Shown here: in pieces, positions 1-11,842 of the stretch | Numbering within the stretch: the first letter of the stretch is position 1 | Layout of the letters: the number at the start of each line of letters is the position of its first letter | NCBI GenBank assembly: GCA_051453625.1 | Contig: JBOZIK010000001.1 | Coordinates: 139,452,809-139,516,808 of the forward strand | DNA: 64,000 nt | DNA from: Welwitschia mirabilis | Lineage: Eukaryota; Gnetophyta; Gnetopsida; Welwitschiales | Direction: 5' to 3' | Made by a program: the position numbers and the translations under genes | Notes under the pieces: model-generated | Seen by the model: the letters and a program-made list of their open reading frames with translations, nothing else | Databases searched by the model: none | What the model was told of the DNA's origin: nothing

Positions 1-39
1 AATAGTAGAAAGTTGGTGGAATTACTACTATGAAAATAG

Positions 40-330
40 TAATAAGGATAAGATGGATATTCTAAAAGAAGTTTGATGAGGTACTTGATAAGCACAAGGA
101 TATATTAGTTACTAAAGGATTACTCATAAATATGAAATAAAATATATAAGATGTTTAACACTAATAATAAAGTGGCAGATCAGTTAGCCTTTAGTTATAT
201 TAATAACATAAAATAAATGAAAGATGTATAAGATTGATATAAAAAGTGATTTTTTGAATGGTAATCATAAGAATAACATTTACATGGCTTAGTTTAAATA
301 TTTTTTAGAAAAATGATAATAATAAAAGAT
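40..330 (+). pseudogene. Ty1/copia reverse transcriptase relic
   Basis: Broken piece of a copia pol gene, N-terminal part of the reverse transcriptase. Read with frameshifts, the plus strand gives a stretch near 50-110 resembling the family's 'KWVFKRK...' start, then 'DKHKDILVTKG' where copia proteins have a KARLVAKG-type motif. At about 215-300 it reads 'DIKSDFLNG' followed by 'IYMA', the conserved copia block that carries the first catalytic aspartate. Several in-frame stops break the reading, so no protein is made. No LTR pair can be assigned. The similarity is from memory of the family, not from an alignment. Confidence 0.7.
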
Positions 331-1560
331 GTACATATTAGTAATATCACTATATGATTTAAGTTAGCCATTACACATGTTATATACTAATGTAAGAAAC
401 ATATAGTAAGTATAGAAGTTGATATGTATAAATATTGAATACTAATTGAGTACTCTTTATAAAGTGTACAAGAGATAAGAGCACGCATATTGTTATATTT
501 TTTCATAATATATTAATCACTAAAAAGGCATGGAACATAATTATTATGGAGAACCTACTTGGCCTAACAATCTTTTGTATATTTTCCTAGTAGTTATTTT
601 AGGTATGAAAAGAGAATTTTAAATGTAAAAGAAGACCTCATAAAGACATTCAAAATCCTTAACTTTAAAATTATGGAACACTTAAGAAAGTAATACAATT
701 TTATTAAATCAATATAAATAAGTTGATATATTATATAATTTAGCATGAAGAATATATAACCAATGTGATGCATCATCATCCTTGAAAAATAAGTATAAAG
801 AATGTTTTTTATAGTTAGTGATATATTTGCTAATCTTTTCATGTTCTTATATGGAAAATAAAATATGCCATGTGTAATTGTTATAATAGTAAATGAGCAG
901 ATAGTTAAGTTAGTATGTCTATAGGTAAACTAGATGTAAGTAGTATGTTACATTTGGATGAAATATAGGTGTAAGAAATATGCTATGTTTAGAGATATTT
1001 ATAGTAAAATTTGTAATACATTAATATTAGAGGATTACTTGATAATTAAGATTTCTATTAAAGCCTTCTAGATAAGAGTAGTTAATAAGATGAAGAGTAT
1101 ACTTTACAAATTGGAGTTAATCAGGGAGAAGTAAAATGTTTTTAACTTAGAAGCTTAAGATAAGCTCCTTGTTGAAAGGATGAGAAGAAGATTCCTTGTG
1201 TAAGATATTAGCTTAGTTGTATTTTCGTTTAAAGGCTATCAAATATTAAATTAATTAAAGTTGTAAAATCCAATATGAGTCTTTTATAGATAACTATTGA
1301 ATAGAGCTATCCAAATGTGATTTTAGTTTGTAAGCATTGTATGCTTTATACTATTAATATAAAGTGATCCTTCATTAGTTCTAATTATTTTTTAAATTAT
1401 TCTTCTTTCTATTTTATTCCTCACTAAATATGCAATCCCCAAAGTGTTTGCAAGTTTTTGTTACATTATCTCTACATCATTTAGTATTAAGTGAATTTTA
1501 AATTTGTGTAGAGATAACTATTACATTTAGATTGAGAAAGATGTTATAAAGAAAACTAAT
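331..1560. other. Unassigned AT-rich stretch
   Basis: No open frame of note and no recognisable motif. The first part is probably the continuation of the copia pol relic, decayed past recognition. A minus-strand frame at 594-842 is low-complexity, rich in Ile, Leu and Tyr, and looks like chance. Confidence 0.4.
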
Positions 1561-1589
1561 AGATTACCACCTCTAGAAGAATATTTTAA

Positions 1590-2165
1590 GATAATAATTG
1601 ATAATGGAAGATATTGAAAAGTTAATGGAGGAATTGCTAATGAGGTTGTATATGGATTATGTACTTAAGCATCTAGAGTTAATCTCAAAAAAAAGTTGAA
1701 ATAAAAGTAATGCATGGTAAATAATCAACAAAGAAGGACCTATGTAACAAATTAAAGTATGGATAAAGAGAAGAATCTCTTCATAGAATCCTTAATGAAG
1801 ATGAAACAAAAATACTAGTAATCATGATGCCATTTGAATAAAGCTTTAAAGAATTAAAATTCAAGGCTAAGAATGAAGTAGACAAGCATAGAAGACATGC
1901 AAAGTTTGAGGAGGCTGACATAGTGATGAAATACCCAGAAAAGAAAATATTTTCCATAGAAACATATAATAAGATTAAATCTTGGAAGATTTTTTCATGT
2001 AGAAATATGTAGAATATTTAACCAAATTATTATTATTAGTTGGATCTTATAAAGAATGTGGATATTTCACCTACATTCAATGGTCTTAAATTACTTAAAT
2101 ACCATGGAGAACCTATAGATGATGAAGCTTAGATTATAAACTTTTAAAAGTTAAATAAAAATAAG
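1590..2165 (+). pseudogene. Ty3/gypsy integrase C-terminal relic
   Basis: The plus strand between about 1840 and 2130 reads 'NEVDKHRRHAKFEEADIVM', then 'SIETYNKIKSWKI', then the equivalent of 'CGYFTYIQW...KYHGEP'. This order matches the C-terminal integrase region of plant gypsy elements: a KADKHR-type helix, 'F.EGD.VMV', 'G.YNKL..RKIGPF', 'ISP.FNV.DL..YHGE'. In the family it helps hold integrase on DNA. Stops and frameshifts throughout mean it is dead. The catalytic core upstream is not recognisable. It is on the opposite strand to the family G LTR next to it, so it belongs to a different element. Confidence 0.65.
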
Positions 2166-2399
2166 TAGAAGTGGAGAAGAGATGAATAATTCACAAATCC
2201 ATGAAAAGCATACATGAAGGAAAGCATATAGGAAGTAGCTATTCCAATTACCAAAGGTTTTTTATAAAAGAATGAAAATTGGAGCTCATAAGAAAACTAC
2301 CTAAGCATGGATTACAAAAGTCTAAAAAGGGCATAATATCTTTATTATAATGTATCCCTTTCAAGTAAGAAAGGATGATACTAGATCATCAATGAACAA
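2166..2399. other. Tail of the gypsy relic, unassigned
   Basis: Follows the integrase relic. It holds stop-riddled sequence with no recognisable motif. Confidence 0.35.
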
Positions 2400-2596
2400 T
2401 AAAATAAAAAAAGTATCTTTAGTTAAGGGTTAATTATGGTTAAATATAGCCATGATTTTATATGTTATTAATATATGATAATAAATAAGATTACCCTAGA
2501 AATACAAATATTACATTTTCAAACCCAACTTTTACCAATAAAAATAGGAGTTCTATTTTTAATATAGTCCCAGTGTCATTCGTTCACTAGGATAGA
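2400..2596 (-). repeat. Family G LTR, left fragment
   Basis: This stretch matches 25270-25468 in the same orientation, including a conserved GTGTCATTC core (here near 2575, there near 25451). It stops at 2596 and the match resumes at 22006. The two fragments are therefore one LTR split by the 2597-22005 insertion. The outer (left) boundary is uncertain. Confidence 0.7.
2592..2596. other. 5-bp target-site duplication (left), ATAGA
   Basis: ATAGA here is repeated at 22006-22010, directly outside the two inverted ends. The uninterrupted homologue at 25469-25473 has ATAGA only once. Confidence 0.8.
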
Positions 2597-3205
2597 TGTC
2601 ATGTCCCAAATTTTGAAAGATTTTAAAATTTAGCCTAAAATTATTTAAATATTGTAATAAAGATAAATACATAATACAGCCCAAATTAATGTGTTATAGG
2701 ATAAAAGATTTATTAGAAATGGCAAAATATGTAGAGGTGATCAAATTTTATTTTAATGTTTCAAAATTATTGCTAAATATTTCATTTTGATTAATTAAAT
2801 AAAAATAACTATTTTAAGTTTCTTTCTTCTTATTTATGGAATAATAATGGCATGATTTTGAAATTTTGACATTTTCTTATTAATGGCTTATTTTAATTAG
2901 CATTAATGATTATTTTAAAACTAAAAAAATTATATATATTAAATTGGCATGTGGCTAATGTGTCTTCTTTTTTCTTATTTGAAAAGTACCAAAGAACTTA
3001 AATCTTGTACATTATGCAAACATCTTTTTCATAATTATTATTTATTGGAAAAATAAATATTTGGCATGGTGAGTATTTATTGTTATAATGAAATATTAGA
3101 TACACCTAGCAATTAGACAAAGTAATGATTAGAGGTTATGGAATCATAACCGTTTTCTTTTTTAAGATAGTATCTCTTCATATCCACTTCAAGATAGTGT
3201 CTCTT

Positions 3206-3808
3206 NNNNNNNNNNNNNNNNNNNNNNNNNNNNNNNNNNNNNNNNNNNNNNNNNNNNNNNNNNNNNNNNNNNNNNNNNNNNNNNNNNNNNNNNNNNNNNN
3301 NNNNNNNNNNNNNNNNNNNNNNNNNNNNNNNNNNNNNNNNNNNNNNNNNNNNNNNNNNNNNNNNNNNNNNNNNNNNNNNNNNNNNNNNNNNNNNNNNNNN
3401 NNNNNNNNNNNNNNNNNNNNNNNNNNNNNNNNNNNNNNNNNNNNNNNNNNNNNNNNNNNNNNNNNNNNNNNNNNNNNNNNNNNNNNNNNNNNNNNNNNNN
3501 NNNNNNNNNNNNNNNNNNNNNNNNNNNNNNNNNNNNNNNNNNNNNNNNNNNNNNNNNNNNNNNNNNNNNNNNNNNNNNNNNNNNNNNNNNNNNNNNNNNN
3601 NNNNNNNNNNNNNNNNNNNNNNNNNNNNNNNNNNNNNNNNNNNNNNNNNNNNNNNNNNNNNNNNNNNNNNNNNNNNNNNNNNNNNNNNNNNNNNNNNNNN
3701 NNNNNNNNNNNNNNNNNNNNNNNNNNNNNNNNNNNNNNNNNNNNNNNNNNNNNNNNNNNNNNNNNNNNNNNNNNNNNNNNNNNNNNNNNNNNNNNNNNNN
3801 NNNNNNNN
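3206..3808. other. Assembly gap, 603 N
   Basis: Run of N. In homologous copies B and C the sequence between the equivalent flanks is only about 64-65 bp, so the gap is probably over-sized. Confidence 0.95.
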
Positions 3809-4319
3809 AAAGTTACTTTATTATTGAATCTTGGAAACTTTGAAACTTAAAAATTTTGAAGCATTGAAGTCTTGAAATCATTGGAGTTTTGGAATTATTG
3901 AAGTCTTAAGGTCTTAAAGTCTTTGAAACATCAAAACATTTTGCATTTAATTTTGGGTATGATTCTATTTAAATTTTGCCTATTTGTATATCCTTTATTC
4001 TTGCATTATTTTTAAGGTTTAAAATATGTGCTCATTTATTATTGCTTTCTTGACAAATTTTGTGAAAATTTTAAAATGTATTCCTTGTTTGATGTACTTG
4101 TTTCTACCACTTTATTGTTAAATCTTGTAAAAGTCGAGGTGCAGTATTTGCTTAGAGCCTATGTGAATGTGATTGCATTCTAAATTTTATTATTGTATAA
4201 CTTCATTTCTTAGTAAAAATTGATATCTTATTAAAACTATTTTGCTATATATCTTGATAAAATGTATGATATTTAATCTTACATCTTCTTATAATATCTT
4301 ATGACTTTTTAATATTTAT

Positions 4320-4492
4320 GGAAATGCGAATTCCATAGATCATCAAATGAGACCATGAAATGTGAAAATCCATAGATCATTGAATCAAGCAGTGGGATTC
4401 ATAGATTCACAGATTGTTAAATGATGCAATAGACTTCATAGATTGCCAAATAAGACAATAGATTATGAGAAACCCATAGATTGTTAAATGAG
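4320..4492 (+). repeat. Minisatellite units in arm A
   Basis: Imperfect units of roughly 30-40 bp containing 'CATAGATTGTTAAATGAG' variants, continued at 19030-19100. The same units occur inverted at 20573-20820. Confidence 0.7.
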
Positions 4493-5567
4493 TGTTGCAC
4501 TGCCAATTAGTGGTTATTTCATAGGGTTTTATAAATTATTTTATAGGACTTTTATAAAAGTTTAGGTGCAATTCTGAGGAATCTAGAGATATAATAGGAA
4601 ACCTTGAAGATGTCATATTCTTACCTAGATTTGATGTACTAAAGGCACATTCTGATGCATAGAGTTTTGGAGAAGGATTATTGATAAAAATGCTAGGTTT
4701 ATCTTCAAGAAAATGATTAAAGAAGATTGTCATCCTCTCTGTCATCTTAATGATAGGTGGGACGATAATTTCTAATATGGACTACTAAATCATTTCTGAG
4801 TTATCATTTTGAGTCATCTTTTATAATGTATTGTCATCTCCATTATCATCTAGACGATAGTCAGGACACATTGATATGTAACTGACTCTGACAGTAACTT
4901 TTAATCATTTCATCCATTTCATTTATAAGCGTGCCTAGCTACACCTATAATTTATCTTTTTCTGCTATGAGTTATTATAAATAAATCCCCTTCAACTCTC
5001 CTTCTCATCTTCATTGCATCAGAAATTCTCATGACAGGAGATCAAAGGATGAAAGATCCATCTTAAGTATTGCAAAAAGACATGCACTTGGTGGAGGGCT
5101 GTGTCCTCCATTGGGGTCTAGCTATTTTGTAATTAAGATGCTTATTACTCTTTCTTAATATAAACCATATTTTATTTTTATATTTGCATTGAATATTTTT
5201 TGATGATCCTTACAGTTTATGTTGCTCTTGATTTGGTGATAATTTCTTGGATGATATAGATTATTGAGAGTAGCCTTTGTTAAGGCTAAAAGCCAATAGT
5301 ATTAGTTCATTTTACATTTCATCTAGATTAGTTTCACTTTGCATTTTCATTCATTCCTTTGTTTTCTTACATTATTATTTATTTTTGGTTCCTAGTATTC
5401 TTTTGTAAGGCAATTTAAGTCTCATCTCATAGTCTTCAATATGAATATGACAATTTGGGTCTACTCATACTCATACTAGTGTGTTGTATTGTGTAAGATA
5501 TCTATTTAATTTATGAATAATAGAATCTTTCCAAACTTAAGCACTTACATAAATACACATAGTAACA
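4493..5567 (+). repeat. Tat/Athila-like LTR 1
   Basis: Begins TGTTGCACTGCC and ends about AGTAACA just before the primer site. About 1.07 kb. It matches the other two LTRs along its whole length, for example 'AATTCTCATGACAGGAGAT' near 5025. It includes symmetric GTCATC motifs near 4738-4770 and 4831-4870. The short minus-strand frame at 4536-4745 is incidental. Confidence 0.8.
4970..4990 (+). promoter_or_regulatory. Possible LTR promoter (TATAAATA)
   Basis: 'TTATAAATAAATCCCC' occurs in mid-LTR here and recurs at the same place in the others (about 11244 and 18430). Its position and conservation fit the TATA box that starts retrotransposon transcription. Inferred from sequence only. Confidence 0.5.
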
Positions 5568-5570
5568 TCT

Positions 5571-5589
5571 TGATGTCATTGTCGGGGAA
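5571..5589 (+). other. Primer-binding site, tRNA-Asp type, decayed
   Basis: TGATGTCATTGTCGGGGAA lies 3 bp after the LTR. It differs from the well-known Tat/Athila site TGGCGCCGTTGCCGGGGAA at a few positions, all G-to-A or C-to-T. It would have paired with the 3' end of tRNA-Asp to start minus-strand DNA. Confidence 0.8.
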
Positions 5590-6179
5590 GGATATTAAAG
5601 AGTACAAGGGTTGTTATCATTCAAGTGAGTATATCAAACCTCTTTTCAGTTATTTGTCTATGCAACATTGCAATTTATTAGAGATATAGGTTTTTTGTGT
5701 GTAGTATTTCAGTTTCAATTTTTTTGGTTTTCTGTAAGAATTTGTGATCATCTTATTTATCATTACCATGATGGACAAGATGACAATGTGTGATTTTATT
5801 TTATTTTTGGATTATAATTTTTTTGAAATAAATTAGTTTTTATTATCTATTGTGACATCTAGATGATGAGGTAGATGACAATCCTATTTTCTGTGTTTTC
5901 TAGTTTTTATTTCGATTTTAATTTTATTTCTATTTTTCTAGTTTTTGTGTGTGTCTTTCCTTTTGTCATCCCTATAATAGATAGGATGATAATCTGTTAT
6001 TTTTTATATTGTTTTTTGTTGTTTTCTATTTGTAAGATGTTGTAATATGATTAATCTTGAAAAGAAATATTAGAAAAAGGGATGCTAATAGAAAATAACA
6101 TTTAAGAAGGACTGGTGGATATAGAAAATGAATAAAAAAAGTGATCTCTAGGTGCACTCAAACCTCCCTTCAATTTATT
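5590..6179 (+). other. Leader of internal region 1
   Basis: T-rich untranslated leader between primer site and gag. It contains symmetric GTCATC motifs at about 5765-5795, 5847-5883 and 5963-5992. No open frame. Confidence 0.6.
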
Positions 6180-7676
6180 TTTTTTTGAGTCAAGTTTTCT
6201 TTATGAAAATCCTAGAGAAGGAAGATCAATTCATAATGTTAAGTTCCTCCTATAAGAAAAAACAAGTCATAGGATCTTCTATCCTTAATGCAAAGCTCAC
6301 CCTTAGAGAATTGTTAGCCAATAAAAAATGAGAAATTCAAACACCTTTTGATCTACCCTCAGGAAATGATGTTGAGCTTAAAAATTTATATGCCTACCCA
6401 ATTTTTAGTGGAGAAAATGATGAGGACCCTCTTTAACACATTATAGATATTAAACAACTAATCCTTACCTCAGGAAATGGGAAGAAAAAAATCACTGATA
6501 AAACATATATGATAATTTTTCCCATAGCATTAAAGGGTAGAGTAAAAAAAGGGCTAAAAACCATACCCCATAAAAGCTTACAAATATGGAGATCAAGTCT
6601 AAAAAACCTTTGTAAAATGATTTATGAGTAAAACAAATATGAGAAAAGGAAAAAGGAGGTAAAAACTTTTAGCAAAAACTAAATAAAATTATGCCTATAC
6701 TTATGAATGCTTCTTCATAGCAATTCATTCTAATTCAGTAGATGCTTTCTCAAAAATAGAACAAGTAGACTATTTTTATAGCGGATTGACTTCCCACATG
6801 AAACAACTTGTAGATTTCTCTTGTTATAAAAACCTCATGAATCTTACTTTAGATGATGCTTGGATAAAATTAGAAGAGCTTGTGGAGGTTAGTTAAACTT
6901 GGTCAACTTCTAAAGAAAATTCAACTATGGGCCAACTCATCAAAGATTTAAAAAAGGTTAAACAACAAAAATAGGTGGAATTCAATCCTATAAATTCCAT
7001 AAAAGATTTTACAATAACCTTGGAGAAGTATATAGAAATAATATTAGACACCAAATCCACAACTGAGAGAAATGTTGTGCAAACTTATGATTTATGTAAG
7101 AATAATTATCATATCATCAAGAATTATCCTCTTTTGCCAACATACAAATAAATAATATGTGAAGAAGTTTATGCTTTTAACCAATAACCTCAAAACTAAC
7201 ATTTATTTTCAAAATAATTCTCAACCTTTTAAAAAATAATTCAAAAATACAAACTACCAACTAGGATCATCAAACTTTTAAGATCAAATGATTAACTTAT
7301 AAACCTAACAGAAGAAATTAGAAAATCAAATGTCAACTTTGAGAAATAAAATACTAACATTGAAAACTTAGTGAACAACATTCAATAAATCATGTTGGCA
7401 ATTCAAAGACCCCAAGAAACATTAGCTACACAAACTTTATCAAATCCTAATAAATTAAGAAAATATTGTAAGGCTATAACAAGATGTGGACAAGAAGCAA
7501 ACCCTTCTCTATGTGAACCTTTCACATCCCAAAATGATTTTAGAAATGATGAAGAAGAAGAGGAAGAGAACATTGAAATATTAGAAAACTATAACTTCCT
7601 TCTCTTAGAAAAAAGAAAAAGAAAAATCATTCACAAAAAACCACCCCTTGGCTTGATAGGCTTAACAACAATTTAA
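6180..7676 (+). pseudogene. Tat/Athila-like gag relic
   Basis: Broken capsid (gag) gene. The plus strand reads 'LYAYPIFSGENDEDPL' near 6385-6440, 'TYMIIFPIALKGRVKKGLK' near 6500-6560 and 'LQIWRSSLKNLCKMI' near 6580-6620. This follows the family's retrotransposon gag domain order: 'P.F.G...EDP..HI..F', 'LFPFSL.G.A..WL', 'SI.TW..L...F'. About 6690-6900 corresponds to the 'YEY..RFK.L....PHH' part in another frame. The C-terminal end (7392-7676) is open and has a run of acidic residues before the stop. Multiple stops and frameshifts. In life it would form the virus-like particle in the cytoplasm. Confidence 0.75.
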
Positions 7677-7859
7677 CTTTTATTGAACATCTAAAAGCCT
7701 TGATGAAAAATATGAGCATAAACTTATCCTTTTGGAAACTTTTGTAACAAAATCTAGGGTACTCAAAACTTTGGAAACACTTAGTAAGAAGAAAAAAAAA
7801 ATGAGTTATCCCTAGTAAAGTCTTTCTATCTTAATCCCTTACAAATTTAGTATTATAAA

Positions 7860-8556
7860 AATACAAAAATTTAAAGATCCAAGAGTAGCTATAGTAAATG
7901 TTACTTTAGAGGGAGCCTTGATAGAAATTAGAGAAAGTGTTAACATTATGCCACTTCACATTTGTAAGAGACTTAGTTTGAAGGATAGAATAGATCCTAC
8001 TTCTATTATCTTAGAATTAGCAAATAATTTAGTTAAGAAACCGTTAGATGTCATTAAAGATTTTGTAATACAAATTAAAGAGTTTTTCTAATCAAGAGAT
8101 GTTATTATTATAGAAGTTGAGTATAACAGAGGATATCCTTTACTTCTAGGAAGAGCCTTTTGTGCAAAAGTCCACCACATCATTGACACAAGAGTAGGAA
8201 CATAGAAGTGTCACTTTAAAAATAGAATGTTTTCAATTAATGTCTTTGATATAGCTGAAAAATATTTAAGTGATGATGAAATAACCATTAAAAGTAATAT
8301 CAAACCAACTTTATTTCTACAACATCACCCACTTGAAGAAAGAAAGATGAAATCAAATGAGCATGTACTTTGTGATGAACAACTTAAGAGTGAAGAAGAA
8401 ATACAACCTTTAGAGTGTAAGGAAGTCCAAATTTTTGAAAAAGATTATGAGGGATATTTTCCATTACATAAGTCAAAAATTAAAAAGCATAATTTAAATT
8501 TGGATGAAAGAAATGTTTTTAATGGACCTAAAAGTAATTTTCTTTATGATAATTAA
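7860..8556 (+). pseudogene. Tat/Athila-like aspartic protease relic
   Basis: Retroviral-type aspartic protease that would mature gag. The plus strand reads 'ALIEIRESVNIMPLHICKR' at about 7916-7980, where the family has a DLGASVNLMP active site; the catalytic Asp has become Glu. Then follow a V-II-VEYNRGYPLLLGRAF strand near 8100-8160 (family form 'VPLILGRPFLAT') and 'FSINVFDIAEKY' near 8230. One stop lies between the halves near 8090. The final part (8227-8556) is an open frame ending TAA. No reverse transcriptase follows, although it would be fused here in an autonomous element. Confidence 0.8.
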
Positions 8557-10755
8557 AATAAAACTCTTACATTCAATAAAAATATTTTACCATAGTTACC
8601 ATTTCTTTCCCCTTTATCTTTCAAAATTTGTTCTTTAATGTGGTATCATAGAGTGCTCTCTATTACTCATCTCTTCATCCAATTGATTTTATTTAGAAAT
8701 AATTTCACATCTTTTATGTTTTATCAATTGGTAAATTTTTGATTTGGATCTTAGTTCTCTGAAAATATTGAGACGAAAATAGGTCCTTAATTTTTCCTTT
8801 TTTCTTTTCAATAAAAGTGTGCCTTAGATTTAGAAATTGAATAAACTTCACTTGCTTACTATTTTATTTTTAGTTTTTCTATTTTGTTAGTCTCTAATTT
8901 CATTTTTTATTTTCAATTTTTATTTCTATTCATAGTTTCTATCTTATATTTTTTATAATAATAATCTATCATCTCCTCTGTCGTCCTCACAAAAAGATGG
9001 ATGATAGTCAGTTTTATCCATTTTTCTAGCTTTTTGATATTTTACTATATTTTCTAATAATTTTCTATTTTTCCATGTCTATCATCCTCTCTGTCGTCTG
9101 GACAACTATGAGGATGACAGTCAATAAAATATTGGTTTTTATTTTCTATTATTTTAGAAAAATACATTTCTACAACTTTGTTGATATTTCTGACTTAACT
9201 GCTTCAGAATTTTAGGAAGTCGATATGCAAAATTTGGAATTACACGAGTAAACTATCTAAATTTTCTCTTAGCTTTTACATTTAAAAGATTATTACAGCA
9301 TTACTTGATCATCTTTCAAACATGATTTATGTATTTATTTCCATGATTAGTCTTTTGACATGGTAATTTCAATGGTAAGATTGGATTCACCCAATCTTAG
9401 GACATTCACAAGTACATAAACTTCAATTTGAAAGAAGATGTTTTATTTTTGATGTTTTTCTCAATGGTAGAAAGATTCTAGATTGTTTAAAGTATTCTTT
9501 TCTATCTTAATCTTATGACTTTTACCTTTTTCTTTTGGAGTGTTTGTTCATGTGAAATGCAGTCTTTTTTAAAAATAAAAATGAAAAAAGAGAATAAAAT
9601 AAAGACTATGATGTTTTATATTTATGCTATCTCAAAAAAATATCACTATAATATCCTACCACAACTACACTGGGGTAAATATTTTTGAGAGGAGCCTTTG
9701 GTTGTGTAATATGGTAGCTGTGGGAACTCTACTATAAGGTCAGTTGGCCATGCTTCATAGGTTCTTACTTCTCTGACTATGGTTAAACTCCCTTCATCAT
9801 GGATAATAAAGTTGTATTTAAACTTAAGGATATGGAATTAGTGGTATTCTTGGTGTTATTAGAGATATTGCTTTTTTCCTAGACTCTTAGTCTTTTCACA
9901 TGATTATTTTATTTCTTGAGATTTGAGTGTTTGTTTTAAGATGACGGTAGGAGAGTTCATTTTTAAGTAATTCTTTGGTCTAATCATTTATTGTTTAAAG
10001 CATTTTACTCTAGCATTATTATAATCACTGCCTTATCGAATGGAATTTTCGTACATTAAGTTACACATTTTCCAAATTAAGTGATATTATGATTTTTTTC
10101 ATGGGAGTCTGCTAGGTTAAAATATCAGATCTATGAGCTATCTTTTGTTCATATTATCTTATGTCAATTATTCTTATTTTCTTTTGTGGTTTAATTAGTT
10201 ATTTCAAAGTCATTACCATATTTTCTTAGCATGTTTTATTATTCAAATTTTTAATAAAAGATAATTTCTTGCATAGATAAGTGTTTTTTTTAGATTTTTG
10301 ATGTTGTAAGTACTACTCATGTTCTTTTTATAATAAAACATTTTTATTATTGACTCTTTTTCTTTACTTATCAGAATATTTCATAGATCTATATTTTTCA
10401 AATCTGACATTACTTAACTTTGCACTTCATTTAGAAAGTTTTTCTCTTTTACCTACATTCTCACTCTCGTTTACTTTTTTTGCTTTATTTTCCAATATAG
10501 GACATATTGATTTTTCTTTGGAGGGGATAGAGACCCATTTACATGACTTATTTTCAAAAAAATTTAACTTAATTCAAAGCTTTCATGAAATAAAATTTTC
10601 AAATTTAAATACATATTATGCATTACTTGTCATTTGTTAATGTATGAGCCTATTTTATAACTTCTAAATTTATCTTTTAAAAAACAAATTGGGTTATAAT
10701 TATGGTTTTTGGCCTAGTTTTTATCAGGGACTGATAAAGGCTAAGTGGGGGACTA
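8557..10755 (+). other. 3' non-coding part of internal region 1, with polypurine tract
   Basis: About 2.2 kb without coding signal between protease and LTR 2. It matches 13650-14600 and 15800-17982 and, inverted, 41888-43900 and 62035-63800. Symmetric GTCATC motifs lie at about 8965-9010 and 9079-9121. The end reads 'CTAAGTGGGGGACTA' (10741-10755), a purine-rich plus-strand primer directly before the LTR. The 96-codon frame at 10350-10640 is hydrophobic and of low credibility. Confidence 0.65.
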
Positions 10756-11826
10756 TGTTGTACTGCTAATTTATGGTTATTTGATGGGGTTTTATGAGTT
10801 ATTTTACAAAAATTTTATACACGTTTAAGTGCAATTTGGAGGATTTTGAAGATACAAGAGGAAATATTGGAAATGTGCAATTCTTATCTAGATTTAATAT
10901 ATTAAAGAAACTTTCTAATGCATAGAGCTTTGAATAAGGATTATTGATAAAAGTGCTAGGTTTTTCCTTAAAAAAGTGATTAAAGAAGACCATCATCCTT
11001 ATGATAGGTAGGACAATGATACATTTGTATACTAACATAGACTGTTGAATCACTACTGAGTTATCACTTTGATTCATCTTTTGTAATGAGCTGTCATTCC
11101 CATTATTGTCTGGATAATAGTCAAGATGACACTGACATGTAACCAACTCTGATAGTGACCTATAACCATTTCATCCATTTTATTTATGTAAATGAGTGTG
11201 TATATCCATGACTTATATTTATCCTTTTTTGCTATGAGTTGTTATAAATAAACTCCTCCTTTAACTCTCCTTCTCATCTTCTTTACACTGGAAATTCTCA
11301 TGACAGGAGATTGAATGGTGGGAGAGACATCTTGAGTATTACAGAAAAATGTTCCGTTAATGGAGCGATATGCATCCTTCATTGAGGCTTGGCTATTTTG
11401 TAACCCAGATGCTTGTTACTCATTCTTAATATAAACCTTATTTTATTTACATGTTTACATTATAGATTTTCTAATAACCCTTAAAGGCTATGTTGCCCTT
11501 GATCTAGTGACAATTGATATAGATTATCAAGGGTAGTTTTTGTTAAGACTAAAAGTAAGTAGTATTAGTTCTTTTTTTGCATTGCATGGTAGATTAAGTT
11601 ATATCTTACATTTGCATTGTATCTTTCATTTCCTACATTTTTTTTTTATTTTTTATTTCTATTATTCTTTTGAAAAGTAATCTGAGTCTCATCTCATAGT
11701 CTTCAACATAAATACAACATTTTGATATACTCCCACTCATACTAGTGTGTTTTATTATGTGAGATATCTATTTATTTTATGAATGACAAAATCCTTTTGA
11801 ACTTAAGAACTTACATAAAAATTAGC
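10756..11826 (+). repeat. Tat/Athila-like LTR 2
   Basis: Begins TGTTGTACTGC and matches LTR 1 and LTR 3 throughout. The last ~15 bp before the primer site are missing compared with LTR 1. A symmetric GTCATT motif lies at 11091-11131. The minus-strand frame at 10799-11146 is not a gene. Confidence 0.8.
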
Positions 11827-11842
11827 ACCATTATTAGGAAAG
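11822..11842 (+). other. Decayed primer-binding site 2
   Basis: 'TTAGCACCATTATTAGGAAA' corresponds to TGGCGCCGTTGCCGGGGAA with C-to-T and G-to-A losses. It marks the start of a second internal region. Confidence 0.6.

Larger units (their letters stand above)
2597..4492 (+). repeat. Inverted-arm repeat, copy A (left arm)
   Basis: Begins TGTCATGTCCC and matches the reverse complement of 19141-20341 and 20561-22005 over its whole length. It ends in minisatellite units built round 'GATTGTTAAATGAG'. Its continuation lies at 19021-19140, on the far side of the Tat/Athila-like array. The short ATG frame at 3125 runs into the N gap and is not a gene. Confidence 0.75.

Noticed and set aside
594-842. 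82-codon minus-strand frame
   Set aside because: Low-complexity Ile/Leu/Tyr-rich composition expected from AT-rich DNA; no motif.
2597-4492. Ordinary gypsy solo LTR
   Set aside because: The start resembles an LTR, but the matched ATAGA duplication lies at the end of an inverted copy (22005), not at the end of this copy; a simple solo LTR does not explain both junctions.
10350-10640. 96-codon hydrophobic frame, with relatives at 17594-17794 and 42006-42317
   Set aside because: It recurs in the 3' non-coding region of several elements, but each copy has different ends and frameshifts. It was considered as an env-like or extra frame, but no signal-peptide or membrane pattern is consistently kept.
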